Below are positions 47,334 through 57,351 of a DNA stretch of 64,000 nt, in pieces. The DNA comes from NVTR01 sp965237505 (GTDB lineage: Bacteria; Pseudomonadota; Alphaproteobacteria; Rhodobacterales; Rhodobacteraceae), in assembly GCA_965237505.1 (NCBI GenBank), contig CBDEFR010000009.1:1798001-1862000 (forward strand), written 5' to 3'. The stretch's first letter is position 1; the number at the start of each line of letters is the position of its first letter. The translations under genes and the position numbers were made by a program. The notes under the pieces are model-generated. The model was not told the DNA's origin, did not search any database, and saw only the letters and a list, made by a program, of their open reading frames with translations.

Positions 47334-47611
47334 TTTTGACAATCGGTCCCTGCAGCAGCAATACAGTCTAACTTTGACGAGATAAATCAGGTCACTTTTT
47401 TTGTGCCGTCATATCGACTGATTCCGTAACGTGTTGAATAAATCACAAAAAAAACTGTTTGACATCAATTAATGATGGTCTTGCCCATCAATTTTATGTG
47501 CTGAACTCTGGCGATTATTTGGCAAGATACGCGCACTTCGAGGCGGCATATCTCGATCGCTTGGGGATGAAGCTTCGATCAACAATTAAGCTAAACCAAC
47601 AGGGAGTTATC
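47334..47611. promoter_or_regulatory. Divergent promoter region of lysR and tmoX, with an inverted repeat
   Basis: About 280 bases, AT-rich. A TTGACA at 47459-47464 faces tmoX, with no good -10 at 17 bp. The imperfect inverted repeat CATCAATTAATGATG (47463-47477) overlaps it and could be a LysR-type site. Evidence is positional only. Confidence 0.35.
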
Positions 47612-48544
47612 ATGAAACTGAAATATACAATCTCTGCAGCGCTGCTTGCTGCTACAGCATCAACCGGCGCATTGGCGCAAGATTCGGCCGAGCCGATCGT
47701 GATCCCGACCCATAACTGGTCCAGCCAGGTTGTGATGGCCTATGTGATCGGCGGCATCTTTGAAAGCCTGGGCGACAATGTCGAATACGTGCCGGCAGAC
47801 TCTCAAGCGGTCTACGAAGCCATTCGCATCGGCGACGTAACCATCAGCCATGAAGTCTGGCAGTCAACATTTGGCGCCTCTTTCTACAATGCGATGGCCA
47901 AAGGCGGCATCATCGACGCCGGAACACACTCGGCGGCAACGCTTGAAGAAATGGGCGTTCCTCAGTACGTGATCGATGATAATCTTTGCCCTGGCCTGCC
48001 AAACTGGGAAGCTTTGAAAGACTGTGCCGACGTATTTGCAACCGCTGATTCCGGGGGCAAAGGCCGCTGGCTGGAAGGTCCGCAAAGCTGGCATGGCGAT
48101 CTGATGCCGGTGCGCCTTGAGGCGCTTGGCCTTGGCGATACGTACACCGTGAAGTTTGCCGGCGGTGCCGACGCGATCTGGGCAGAACTGGCGTCGGCCA
48201 AGAAAGAAGGCCGCGGCATTATCACCTTTAACTGGACGCCGAACTTTACCGATGCCGAGGGTTTTGCCTTCATCGAGTTCCCGCCATATTTTGATGGATG
48301 CCGAGTTGCTGACGGTGGTGATGGCGCCTGTGGTTCACCCAAAGGATGGCTGAAGAAAGCCGCGAACTACAAGTTCCCGAAAACCCACCCGGCAGCCTAT
48401 ACAGTATTTGCCAAGATGTCCTTTTCCTCGACGGATATCGGTCAAATGGCTGCACTCGTAGACATCGACGGGATGAGCCATCAGGACGCCGCGGCATCCT
48501 GGCTGGCGGATCATGAAGATGTTTGGAAGCCGTTCACAGAATAA
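47612..48544 (+). CDS. tmoX: TMAO ABC transporter substrate-binding protein
   Basis: A 310-residue periplasmic binding protein of the glycine betaine/choline type. The signal peptide MKLKYTISAALLAATASTGALA is cleaved after ALA. Aromatic residues that would form a cation-pi box are plentiful (HNWSSQ, EVWQSTFG, PQSWHG, NWTPNF). The ATG at 47612 is preceded by GGGAGTTATC; the frame further upstream lies in the AT-rich promoter region. First gene of the import system. Confidence 0.85.
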   Translation: MKLKYTISAALLAATASTGALAQDSAEPIVIPTHNWSSQVVMAYVIGGIFESLGDNVEYVPADSQAVYEAIRIGDVTISHEVWQSTFGASFYNAMAKGGIIDAGTHSAATLEEMGVPQYVIDDNLCPGLPNWEALKDCADVFATADSGGKGRWLEGPQSWHGDLMPVRLEALGLGDTYTVKFAGGADAIWAELASAKKEGRGIITFNWTPNFTDAEGFAFIEFPPYFDGCRVADGGDGACGSPKGWLKKAANYKFPKTHPAAYTVFAKMSFSSTDIGQMAALVDIDGMSHQDAAASWLADHEDVWKPFTE

Positions 48545-48591
48545 ACGCGCTTCAGCTTATGTCTCCGCGCTTAGGAGGCAGCTATGTCAAA

Positions 48592-48627
48592 TTCTCTTCC
48601 CACGTTGGCTTATACGTGGGGAGAGAA
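48592..48627 (+). terminator. Strong hairpin between tmoX and tmoW
   Basis: TTCTCTTCCCACGT (48592-48605) pairs with ACGTGGGGAGAGAA (48614-48627): a 14-bp stem with one T-G pair, an 8-nt loop and a T-rich stretch after it. Position after the binding-protein gene suggests partial termination or mRNA protection, which keeps the binding protein more abundant than the rest. A 62-codon frame with a good ribosome site (TAGGAGG, ATG at 48584) overlaps the stem. Confidence 0.7.
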
Positions 48628-48729
48628 TATTCGTTTTCATTTCTCTTTAGGCGTCGGCAAACGCATCACTTTGAGGCAAAATGATCGCAGGCGCGGCCGC
48701 GCGTCAACATGTCGACGGGGAAATCCAAT

Positions 48730-49794
48730 ATGCAAACTCAAAGTGAACCGACCCAACAAGAACCGGTCATAAAGTGCAGGTCTGTCTATAAAATATTTGG
48801 CGATAACGCCAAGAAAATGCTTCAAGAAGCCAATGGCAATGTTGATGCAAAAAAGTTTCAGGATGCCGGTTGCGTAGTCGGCGTCAACGACGCGTCATTT
48901 GAAGTGCACAAAGGTGAAATGTTGGTGGTGATGGGTCTGTCCGGATCTGGCAAGTCTACTCTGCTGCGCTGCATTTCTCGGCTCACCGAAACCACTGCGG
49001 GCAATATCTATATCGACGGCGAAGATCTATTGGCGATGAACGGCAAACAACTGATCGAATTGCGCCGCAACAAAATGGGCATGGTTTTTCAAAGTTTCGC
49101 CCTGTTGCCGCACAAAACTGTGCTTGAAAACATAGCTTTTCCTTTGCAAGTCAAAGGCACCAGCACCGCCGACAGCATGAAACGCGCGTTGGAAATGGTC
49201 GAGCTTGTCAGTCTTGACGGGCGCGAAAATTATTTCCCGCGCCAGTTGTCCGGCGGTCAGCAACAACGGGTCGGGATCGCGCGTTCATTGGCCGTCGAGC
49301 CGGACATCTGGTTCCTCGACGAGCCGTTTTCGGCGCTTGATCCGCTGATCCGCAAAGAGATGCAGGATGAATTCCTTCGCCTCCAGAGTGTGTTGCACAA
49401 GACGATATTGTTCGTAACCCATGACTTTGCCGAAGCACTTCGCCTGGCTGATCGTATCGCCATCATGAAAGATGGGGTGATCGAACAACTGGATACACCG
49501 GCCAGGATTGTCCTGAAACCGGCGACCGAATATGTTCGCAAATTCACCGAGGAAGTGCCGCGCGAGAAGGTGCTGAAGATTAAATCTGTTATGGATCCGT
49601 TCGATAGCACGGTGGACCACAGCCCCCTGAAAATATCGCAAGACGCGATTATTGAAACAGTGGCGGAAGCGGTGCTCGCCAAACGGAGACCCGTGCCTGT
49701 TGTAGATGCCGACGGCAAAATGGTGGGATCTGTAACCAGCTCGAAAATGATTCACCTATTGTTTGGAAAAGAAGACGCTGAGGTGAGTGGTTGA
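48730..49794 (+). CDS. tmoW: TMAO ABC transporter ATP-binding protein
   Basis: A 354-residue ATPase of the ProV/OpuAA type with Walker A GLSGSGKST, signature LSGGQQQRVGIARSL, Walker B WFLDEPFSALD and a C-terminal CBS-like regulatory tail (VVDADGKMVGSVTSSKMI). An ATG at 48709 is an alternative start; 48730 has the better purine-rich site GGGGAAA. Couples with TmoV. Confidence 0.88.
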   Translation: MQTQSEPTQQEPVIKCRSVYKIFGDNAKKMLQEANGNVDAKKFQDAGCVVGVNDASFEVHKGEMLVVMGLSGSGKSTLLRCISRLTETTAGNIYIDGEDLLAMNGKQLIELRRNKMGMVFQSFALLPHKTVLENIAFPLQVKGTSTADSMKRALEMVELVSLDGRENYFPRQLSGGQQQRVGIARSLAVEPDIWFLDEPFSALDPLIRKEMQDEFLRLQSVLHKTILFVTHDFAEALRLADRIAIMKDGVIEQLDTPARIVLKPATEYVRKFTEEVPREKVLKIKSVMDPFDSTVDHSPLKISQDAIIETVAEAVLAKRRPVPVVDADGKMVGSVTSSKMIHLLFGKEDAEVSG

Positions 49795-49795
49795 T

Positions 49796-51865
49796 ATGAA
49801 CATGGCCACATTATTTGAAAAGCATCCGAAGCTGGTGCAATTTGCGATATTGCTGATCGCATTCTTCTTTTTGGTTTTGATTATTTCCCCGAGTGAGACG
49901 AATGTTTTGTGGCGGCTTCCACCGTTGCTGAAAGGCTGGCCGGAAGCGATCCACAATTTCTCTCAATACTTGATGTTCGACGCGTTTCCGGTCCAGGTTT
50001 ACGATGCCGATCTGGAGGAATTCGAGCAATCGGCCCTCATACGCGAAGTGACCAGAGGCTTTTCCCGGGGCATCCTATTCATAATCGAGCTTTTTCGGGA
50101 AATACTTGTTGGTGGAGTCAAAACGATAGCTGCATTTACTAGCTATGAGTTCATCCGCCAAAACCCGTGGGCGGTGTGGCCAGCACTACCCTGGACCGTT
50201 GTGACCGGGGGTGCGATGATTTTGGGTTATGCGCTGAAAGGCAGAGGGCTGGCGATATTGGCAGGGCTCGCCCTGACTTATATTTCGGTATTTGGTCAGT
50301 GGGAACCGGCAATGCAAACCCTGTCGTTTGTCTTGGTCGCCGCGCCGATTTCAATTTTGCTTGGAGTACTGCTTGGAATTGGGGCATTCACAAGCCGAGC
50401 GGTCGAGGCAACTTTGATGCCGCTTCTCAACATTGCTCAAACAATGCCGCATTTTTCATATCTGGTGCCGGTGACGGTGTTTTTTGGCCTTGGCGATCAT
50501 GCTGGCGCGATTGCCACCATCATATTTGCAACCCCGCCAATGATCCGGCTGACAATTTTGGGACTAAAGCGCGTGCCTGTTGAGGTTGTTGAGGCGGGCA
50601 TGATGAGCGGCAGTAACAACCGGCAAATTTTGTTGAATGTTTTGGTCCCGACGGCGCGACGCGATATTTTGATCGGGGTGAATCAGGTCATCATGCAATG
50701 CCTGGCGATGGCTGTGATTGCCTCGTTTATTGGTGCCAAGGGGCTTGGGTTTAACCTGTTGCTGGCGCTGAACGGGCTTAAGATCGGGCTGGCGCTGGAA
50801 CTGGGCATTTGTATTGTTCTGATTGCCGTGGTTCTTGATAAATTCTCTTTGGCCTGGGCCAACAAGCAAACCGACTATTTTGCCGATCTCAGCTTTGTCG
50901 AGCGGCACAGACACGGGTTACTATTTTTGGGCGTTTTCGCGATATGCGTTGTGCTGGCATTTTTGGGCGGCTTGATTTTTAGGGGCGGTATCAATTACCT
51001 GTACCTGATCCCGCATAACCGAGGCATCACCACCGATTGGTTTTGGCAGGCCGGTGTCGATTGGATGGTGGAAAATTGGTACGCCGGCCTTCAGGGCTTC
51101 AACCGTGGGCTGATTATCAACATACTTCAGCCGATGAAAAACGGCTATCTGAGCATGCCGGTCAGCGCGACATTTCTGTTGGTTATGGGGATCGGCTATA
51201 TCATTGGTGGCATAAGAAGCGCACTTATTGTCGGCGGCTTTTTGCTGTTTATCGCGCTGACCCCATGGTGGGACCGGGCACTGATCACCGCCTATATGAC
51301 GTCATTTGGCGTAATCGTTTCGGTAACCATCGGCCTGGTGGTTGGCTCGGTGGTGGCCCAAAATTCGCTCGCCTCAAAAGCGATGCTGCTGGTGTGCGAT
51401 ACCTTTCAGACTTTCCCATCGTTCATATACCTGATCCCGGTGATCATGCTTTTTGGCGTGACCGATACATCCGTCTTACTTGCGGTCATTATCTACGCCA
51501 CCATCCCGGCCACCCGCTACACCATCGAAGGTATTCGTAACGTGCCGCCTTCGCTGCTCGAAGCAGGTATGATGTCAGGTATTACCCCCCTGCAAAGGTG
51601 GGTCAAAATAGAGCTACCGCTGGCGTTTCCCCACATCATGCTTGGGGTCAATCAAACGGTCATATTCGCGCTGTTCATGGTGATCATTGGCGCGATGATC
51701 GGCACCGAGGATCTTGGCCAGTTCATTTTGAAGGCGCTGTCAGACAAGCAGGGCATTGGCAACGGGCTGATGCTGGGTCTGTGTGTCGCGTTTATCGGCC
51801 TTGCGGTTGACCATCTGATCAACACTTGGGCCGCAGAACGCAAAGCTGTTTTAGGGCTGAGCTAG
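49796..51865 (+). CDS. tmoV: TMAO ABC transporter permease, duplicated (two permease domains)
   Basis: A 689-residue membrane protein with two ProW-like permease domains in tandem. Each contains the EAA-type loop region (VEVVEAGMMSGSNNRQILLNVLVPTARRDILIGVNQ in the first; PSLLEAGMMSGITPLQRWVKIELPLAFPHIMLGVNQ in the second). One polypeptide can thus provide the whole transmembrane pore. The start ATG at 49796 is 1 base after the tmoW stop. Confidence 0.88.
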   Translation: MNMATLFEKHPKLVQFAILLIAFFFLVLIISPSETNVLWRLPPLLKGWPEAIHNFSQYLMFDAFPVQVYDADLEEFEQSALIREVTRGFSRGILFIIELFREILVGGVKTIAAFTSYEFIRQNPWAVWPALPWTVVTGGAMILGYALKGRGLAILAGLALTYISVFGQWEPAMQTLSFVLVAAPISILLGVLLGIGAFTSRAVEATLMPLLNIAQTMPHFSYLVPVTVFFGLGDHAGAIATIIFATPPMIRLTILGLKRVPVEVVEAGMMSGSNNRQILLNVLVPTARRDILIGVNQVIMQCLAMAVIASFIGAKGLGFNLLLALNGLKIGLALELGICIVLIAVVLDKFSLAWANKQTDYFADLSFVERHRHGLLFLGVFAICVVLAFLGGLIFRGGINYLYLIPHNRGITTDWFWQAGVDWMVENWYAGLQGFNRGLIINILQPMKNGYLSMPVSATFLLVMGIGYIIGGIRSALIVGGFLLFIALTPWWDRALITAYMTSFGVIVSVTIGLVVGSVVAQNSLASKAMLLVCDTFQTFPSFIYLIPVIMLFGVTDTSVLLAVIIYATIPATRYTIEGIRNVPPSLLEAGMMSGITPLQRWVKIELPLAFPHIMLGVNQTVIFALFMVIIGAMIGTEDLGQFILKALSDKQGIGNGLMLGLCVAFIGLAVDHLINTWAAERKAVLGLS

Positions 51866-54237
51866 TGAACTTCAGACCGGTCTTTGAGACGCCGTTCGCG
51901 CGCAAAGGCATCATCACGCCGGGTTTGCCGACGCTGCCCCACGGAGTGGAACGCTATCCGGTGCCCGGCGGCGGTTCGCGCGCGGTCCGTATCGAAAAAG
52001 GCGATGAGATTTCAGTGGTTGACCGCGAGGGCCTGCAGCCGGTGGAATTGGTTTTCTTTGCGCCAGACGGCACCTCGGACGCGGCCATGATCGGCGCCGT
52101 CGGCGGGCATGATCCCAAGGGTTTGCAGACGGCACTGTCAAACGGCGATGCATCCGGTCGCAAAGTTCTGCACGCGCTGAATGCAGCGGGATTTGATATT
52201 GGTAGGGCAGACGGTATCCTGTCGTTTGCCGACGGCTCCAAGGCCGGCGATACGGCTGGATTTTACGCCTCGATTGATGGGCTCTTGATCGTTTGCGCAG
52301 CGGGTGGGCCGATGGACCCCCATACCCAGGATGCGCCGACTGAAGTCATCCTGTATGTGCGCCGGGCCAACCCGTCTGAGGGCATAGGCGGCGTCGGCCC
52401 GACCGAACCCCTGGCTGACCCGCTGCAGGACTACAATATCCAACCCGGCAACGCCAAGGCTTACGAAGTCCGATCCGGGCAGTTCATCCAGGTCATGGAT
52501 GTGCAGGGCCGCGAATGCACCGATTTCCAGGTCTTCGTGCGCCGCGAGCTGGACCGCGGTGTTGAGCGCGACATCAACATGACCACCACCCGTTCGCTCA
52601 CTGGCTGCATCTACCCGGTGCCCGGCATTCAATCGAAATTCTGGAGCACCGATCAGGAACCGCTGTTCGAGATTGTGCAAGACACCTGCGGCCGCCACGA
52701 CGCCTACGGCCTGTCCTGTTATCCGCGCTATTATGACGACGCCGGCTATCCCGGCCACGTCAACTGCTCCGACAACATCAACGTCGCGCTGGCGCAATTT
52801 GGCATTCACCCCCGCGTCGGATGGCCGTCGATCAACTTCTTTTTCAACACGATCCTGGATGACACCCACATCCTCAGCGTCGACGACCCCTGGTCGCGGC
52901 CTGGCGATTACGTGGTATTGCGCGCGCTCACTGATCTGGTTTGCGTGTCCACGGCCTGTCCGTGCGACATCGACCCGACCAACGGCTGGAACCCGACCGA
53001 TATTCAGGTCCGGGTGTACAAGAATACCGAAGAATTCAAGCCCTCAGCAGGCTTTAGAAAATCACCGGAGGCGGACGTGGAACCGACAAAACAAACCGGC
53101 TTTCATGCGTGCTTTGCTAGGCACACACGTGAATTTGTGGAATATAACGGCTACTGGCTGGCCAACACGATGTCCAATCATGGCGCCATTGCCGAATACT
53201 GGGCGGCGCGCGAAAAGGCCGTGGTGCTGGACCTCAGCCCGTTGCGTAAATATGAAATCACCGGCCCGGACGCCGAAGCGCTGATGCAGATGTGCGTGAC
53301 CCGGAACATGAAAAAGCTGAGTGTGGGCGGCATTGTTTATACCGCCATGTGCTATGAGCACGGCGGCATGATCGATGATGGCACGGTGTTTCGTCTTGGC
53401 GATTACAATTTCCGCTGGATCGGTGGCTGCGACAGTTCCGGCAAATGGCTTCGCGATCAGGCTGAAAAGCACGGGCTGAACGCCTGGGTGAGATCATCTA
53501 CCGATCACCACCATAACATCGCAGTTCAGGGACCGCTCAGCCGTGAGATACTGGCCGAGGTTTTGTGGACGCCGCCAACCCATGCCACCGTTGAGGATTT
53601 GGGCTGGTTCCGGTTTACCACCGCGCGTCTGGGCGACATTCAGGGCACGCCGGTCATTCTCAGCCGCACCGGGTATTCCGGCGAGCTGGGCTATGAAGTG
53701 TTCTGCCATCCAAAGGCCGCCGAAGAAGTGTTCGACGCGATCTGGAAAGTCGGCGCGCCCAGGGGCATGGTGCCGGCGGGGCTGGCGGCACTTGATATGC
53801 TCAGAATCGAGGCCGGGTTGATCTTTGCGGGCTATGAGTTTTCCGATGAAACTGATCCATTTGAGGCCGGTATTGGCTTTACCGTGCCGCTGAAAACCCA
53901 GAACGATGATTTCATCGGGCGCACAGCAATCGAAGAGCGCAAAGCACATCCGCACCGCAAGCTGGTCGGGCTGGATATCGAGGGCGGTCTGGTGCCCGCG
54001 CATGGTGACTGCGTTCACATTGGAAAGGCCCAGGTTGGCGTCATTACATCAGCGGTGAAATCACCGATACTGGGCAAGATAATTGCACTGGCGCGGCTTG
54101 AAATTACCCATGCCGAGCCTGGAGTTGAGGTCGAGGTTGGACAGCTTGACGGCCTGCAAAAACGCCTGAAGGCCAAGGTGACGACGTTCCCGCATTTCGA
54201 TCCGACCAAAGAGCGGGTGAAAGGCAATTACGGGTGA
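51865..54237 (+). CDS. tdm: Trimethylamine-N-oxide demethylase
   Basis: A 790-residue aldolase-type enzyme splitting TMAO into dimethylamine and formaldehyde. N-terminal DUF1989 unit (about 195-385, with CTDFQVFVRRELD, then CVSTACPCDIDPTNGWNPTDIQV, cysteines suited to zinc) follows a divergent first ~190 residues. A C-terminal GcvT/tetrahydrofolate-binding domain (about 420-790; SRTGYSGELGYEVF, GLIFAGYEFSDETDPFEAG) captures formaldehyde. The start is a GTG overlapping the tmoV stop (TAGTG), so translation is coupled. Confidence 0.9.
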   Translation: MNFRPVFETPFARKGIITPGLPTLPHGVERYPVPGGGSRAVRIEKGDEISVVDREGLQPVELVFFAPDGTSDAAMIGAVGGHDPKGLQTALSNGDASGRKVLHALNAAGFDIGRADGILSFADGSKAGDTAGFYASIDGLLIVCAAGGPMDPHTQDAPTEVILYVRRANPSEGIGGVGPTEPLADPLQDYNIQPGNAKAYEVRSGQFIQVMDVQGRECTDFQVFVRRELDRGVERDINMTTTRSLTGCIYPVPGIQSKFWSTDQEPLFEIVQDTCGRHDAYGLSCYPRYYDDAGYPGHVNCSDNINVALAQFGIHPRVGWPSINFFFNTILDDTHILSVDDPWSRPGDYVVLRALTDLVCVSTACPCDIDPTNGWNPTDIQVRVYKNTEEFKPSAGFRKSPEADVEPTKQTGFHACFARHTREFVEYNGYWLANTMSNHGAIAEYWAAREKAVVLDLSPLRKYEITGPDAEALMQMCVTRNMKKLSVGGIVYTAMCYEHGGMIDDGTVFRLGDYNFRWIGGCDSSGKWLRDQAEKHGLNAWVRSSTDHHHNIAVQGPLSREILAEVLWTPPTHATVEDLGWFRFTTARLGDIQGTPVILSRTGYSGELGYEVFCHPKAAEEVFDAIWKVGAPRGMVPAGLAALDMLRIEAGLIFAGYEFSDETDPFEAGIGFTVPLKTQNDDFIGRTAIEERKAHPHRKLVGLDIEGGLVPAHGDCVHIGKAQVGVITSAVKSPILGKIIALARLEITHAEPGVEVEVGQLDGLQKRLKAKVTTFPHFDPTKERVKGNYG

Positions 54238-54267
54238 GGCTCTGGGCGAGCGGCGGTAATTTTCTGT

Positions 54268-55605
54268 TCAGCAATCCAGCGTGTGCTCCCGCTCCCAGTC
54301 GGTCAGGTGGTGCGCGTAACTATTCCATTCGGCAGTTTTCAGCTTCACATAGCCTGCGGTAAATTCCGCCCCCATGGCCGATGTCAGGTTTTTGTCCTTG
54401 GCAAACGCCCGGATCGCATCAAGCAGATTAAACGGCAGCTTCTTGACCCCGCGCGCCTTAATTGGCTCGGCATACATATCAATATCCAGCCGTTTGCCGG
54501 GGTCCATGCGCTTATACATGCCATTCAGCCCCGCCGCCAGTATCCCGGCCATCAACAAATACGGATTGGCCGCGCCATCAGCCAGGCGAAACTCAATCCG
54601 CCCGCGATCCGGGATGCGCACCATATGGGTGCGGTTGTTGCCGCCGTAGGATATTGAGCTCGGCGACCACGTCGCCCCCGACAAAGTCCGCGGTGCATTG
54701 ATCCGCTTATAGGAATTGACCGTCGGGTTGGTAATCGCGCACAGCCCCTGACCGTGGTGCATCAACCCACCCAGAAAATGATAGCACGCACTGGACAGCC
54801 CCATCTCGTCGCTCTCATCAGCAAACAAGTTGGTCGAGCGATCGCCATTCCACAGCGATATATGCACGTGGCAGCCGTTGCCGGTCAGGTTTGCAAACGG
54901 CTTGGGCATGAAGGTGGCCCGAACCCCGTGGTTTTCGGCAATCGATTTCACCATGAACTTGAAAAATGCCATCCGGTCGGCGGTGACCAGCGCTTCGGAA
55001 TAGTCCCAGTTGATCTCGAACTGGCCATTGGCGTCCTCGTGGTCGTTCTGATACGGTCCCCATCCGAGATCAGACATGGTGGTGCAGATGTCGGCGATAA
55101 CCTCGTACCGCCGCATCAGCGCCGATTGGTCATAACAGGGTTTTTCCTGCAAATCGCGGCTGTCCGAAATGCCGCTGGCATCGGAATTGATCAGATGAAA
55201 TTCCGGCTCCACCCCGGTCATCAAGGTCATCCCCGCCTCGCCAGCCCGCGCCGTCAGGCTCTGCAAAACATTGCGCGGCGCTTGGGCCACCGGTGCACCG
55301 TCCATCCACGGATCGCCCGCCACCCAGGCCACCTCGGGCTTCCAGGGCAACTGGATGACACTGTCCGCATCCGGAATCACAAACATATCCGGGTGCGCCG
55401 GGGTCATATCCAGCCAGGCGGCAAATCCGGCGAAACCGGCGCCGGATTTTTGCATGTCACCAACCGCGGCAGCCGGCACCAGCTTGGCGCGCTGTACACC
55501 AAACAGATCGGTGAAATTGAAAAGAAAGAAATTCACGCCGTTTTCGCCCGCATATTTCTTTAAGTCTGTGGTCACGTCCGCGGCCCCCTGCAAGTTTCGT
55601 TCCAT
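54268..55605 (-). CDS. gmaS: Gamma-glutamylmethylamide synthetase
   Basis: A 445-residue glutamine synthetase-fold ligase that joins methylamine to glutamate with ATP. Motifs: GVEPEFHLI, NDHEDANGQFEINW, GCHVHISLW, NSYKRIN and RIEFRLADGAANPYL. The N-terminus FTDLFGVQRAKLVP and the stretch GFAAWLDMTPAHPDMFVIPD are characteristic of GmaS. It is convergent with tdm (30 bp) and divergent from amt. The start is placed at 55605; a GTG 30 bp downstream is an alternative. Confidence 0.9.
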   Translation of the reverse strand: MERNLQGAADVTTDLKKYAGENGVNFFLFNFTDLFGVQRAKLVPAAAVGDMQKSGAGFAGFAAWLDMTPAHPDMFVIPDADSVIQLPWKPEVAWVAGDPWMDGAPVAQAPRNVLQSLTARAGEAGMTLMTGVEPEFHLINSDASGISDSRDLQEKPCYDQSALMRRYEVIADICTTMSDLGWGPYQNDHEDANGQFEINWDYSEALVTADRMAFFKFMVKSIAENHGVRATFMPKPFANLTGNGCHVHISLWNGDRSTNLFADESDEMGLSSACYHFLGGLMHHGQGLCAITNPTVNSYKRINAPRTLSGATWSPSSISYGGNNRTHMVRIPDRGRIEFRLADGAANPYLLMAGILAAGLNGMYKRMDPGKRLDIDMYAEPIKARGVKKLPFNLLDAIRAFAKDKNLTSAMGAEFTAGYVKLKTAEWNSYAHHLTDWEREHTLDC

Positions 55606-55968
55606 GGTTCAATCTACATACGCAAACGCGCCTGTCACAAAAAAGGGCCACCCATGGTAGAGGTGGCGCTGGAAACCTTGCATATGGTTCAAGATGTGTA
55701 CACTGTGACCGCATGCGCATTTTGTCCAGTCTGGGGTGACAGAATAGGACGGCGGAAATGCGGAGGGACAAGAATCCGGTCGTCGCATCGTTTGCGTGAC
55801 AATTATTCGGGTAAGGCGTCAGGCACGATGCGTAACGACCGCGACGCGTCGAAGTGGCAATGGTGGAGGGAAGCAACAGCCTGAAAATTCACGGAAATGT
55901 TTCTGAAAGGCAACCGTTCTACCGCGTTTCAATAGTTGTCAGGAACTGAAGTTAGGGGGATACTATAA
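55606..55968. other. Divergent intergenic region gmaS/amt
   Basis: About 360 bases. No ORF is convincing. Promoters for gmaS and amt are expected here. I searched by eye for a sigma-54 type -24/-12 pair and found none with correct spacing. Confidence 0.3.
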
Positions 55969-57321
55969 ATGGAAAATAATCTAGACGCACTCACCACGAT
56001 ATTTACCGAGTTTTATTACTGGCTCACGGTTGCACTGATGTTTTTCATTCATGTGGGGTTCTGCATGTATGAGGTCGGCGCCAGCCGTCATCGCAACCAC
56101 ATGCACACATTGATGAAAAACACGATGCTGATCCCGCTGGTCACCATCACGTTTTTCTTCTTCGGTTGGTGGATTTACTGGGCCTTCCCCAATGGACCAT
56201 TTATCACCGGCGGTATTGATTTCGCGGCCGGCGCGGCGAATACTCCGTGGGCGGATACCATGGGCACCAATCTGGGCGACCACATCACCGGGGTGTTCTG
56301 GGCGGCGTTTTTGCTGTTCTCGTGGACCGCTGCGTCGATCGTGTCGGGCTCGGTCATCGAGCGCATACAATCGGGCGCTTTTTGGATCCACGCTGTGCTC
56401 ATCGGGTCGGTGTTTTGGATCATTGATGCGGCCTGGGGCTGGCATGCCGGCGGCTGGATGGTCAAGCTGCTGGGCTATCATGACGCCTATGCATCCGGGG
56501 TCATTCATGCGATCGCTGGGGGCTGGGGTCTCGGTCTGATCTGGGTGCTCGGACCGCGTCTTGGCAAATTTGCCGCCGACGGAACCCCGCGGAATATCCT
56601 GCCCCACAACCCATGGCTGGTGTGCATCGGTCTGTTCCTGATCTACACCGGATTCTGGGGGTTCTATGTCGCCTGCAACGTGCCGCTTATCTCACCGGAA
56701 GCCATTGGCGGACAGATTACCGGCGAGACCTGGACGGCAACCACCATCTACCTGACACCGACCACGCTCGGTGCCATCACCGTCAATTTCCTGATGTCGC
56801 TGTCTGGAGGTCTGCTGATCGGCTATTTGGTGTCGAAGGGCGATGCTTTCTGGACCTATTCCGGTGGCCTGGCAGGAATCATCACGGCGTCCGCCGGCAA
56901 CGATCTGTATCATCCGATCCAGGCGTTGATTATCGGCGGCTTCGGGATTTGGTGCGCTTATAATCTGCACCACTATGTCGAACGCAAGTTCAAGATCGAC
57001 GATGCGGTCGGCGCGGTCGCGGTGCATGGTTATGCCGGGTTCATCGGTGTGGTCATTGCCGGCTTCGTGTTGTGGGGTGCACCGGCTTCGCCGTACGAGG
57101 GCTACGCGACGATCAATCCGCTAGGCCAGTTTATTGGGGCGGTCATTATGTTTTTCGTTCTCGGTTTTCTGCCGGCATGGATCGTGGCGAAAATCCTCGA
57201 CGGAATGGGCCTGTTGCGCATTCCTCGCGAAGTCGAGCTGATGGGACTTGATTTCAAGACCCGGCAAGAATCCGAGGCGGCGCGGCAAGACGTCCGCGAT
57301 GCCCAGAAAGACATGGTGTAA
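55969..57321 (+). CDS. amt: Ammonium/methylammonium transporter (Amt family)
   Basis: A 450-residue channel of 11 predicted membrane helices. The pore histidines are in GVIHAIAGGWGLG and AVHGYAGFIG; the periplasmic recruitment region has the conserved Trp and Phe residues (FFFFGWWIYWAF, FWAAFLLFSWTA). A charged C-terminal tail (about 425-450) follows the last helix. It is next to gmaS, so it may admit methylammonium as well as ammonium. No glnK gene follows. Confidence 0.9.
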   Translation: MENNLDALTTIFTEFYYWLTVALMFFIHVGFCMYEVGASRHRNHMHTLMKNTMLIPLVTITFFFFGWWIYWAFPNGPFITGGIDFAAGAANTPWADTMGTNLGDHITGVFWAAFLLFSWTAASIVSGSVIERIQSGAFWIHAVLIGSVFWIIDAAWGWHAGGWMVKLLGYHDAYASGVIHAIAGGWGLGLIWVLGPRLGKFAADGTPRNILPHNPWLVCIGLFLIYTGFWGFYVACNVPLISPEAIGGQITGETWTATTIYLTPTTLGAITVNFLMSLSGGLLIGYLVSKGDAFWTYSGGLAGIITASAGNDLYHPIQALIIGGFGIWCAYNLHHYVERKFKIDDAVGAVAVHGYAGFIGVVIAGFVLWGAPASPYEGYATINPLGQFIGAVIMFFVLGFLPAWIVAKILDGMGLLRIPREVELMGLDFKTRQESEAARQDVRDAQKDMV

Positions 57322-57351
57322 TCTGATAAACGGAAAGATAAGGAGCTAAAG

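Noticed and set aside
55660..55700. Sigma-54 promoter upstream of amt (TGGCGC...TTGCA)
   Set aside because: The distance between the GG and GC elements is 13 bases instead of 10.
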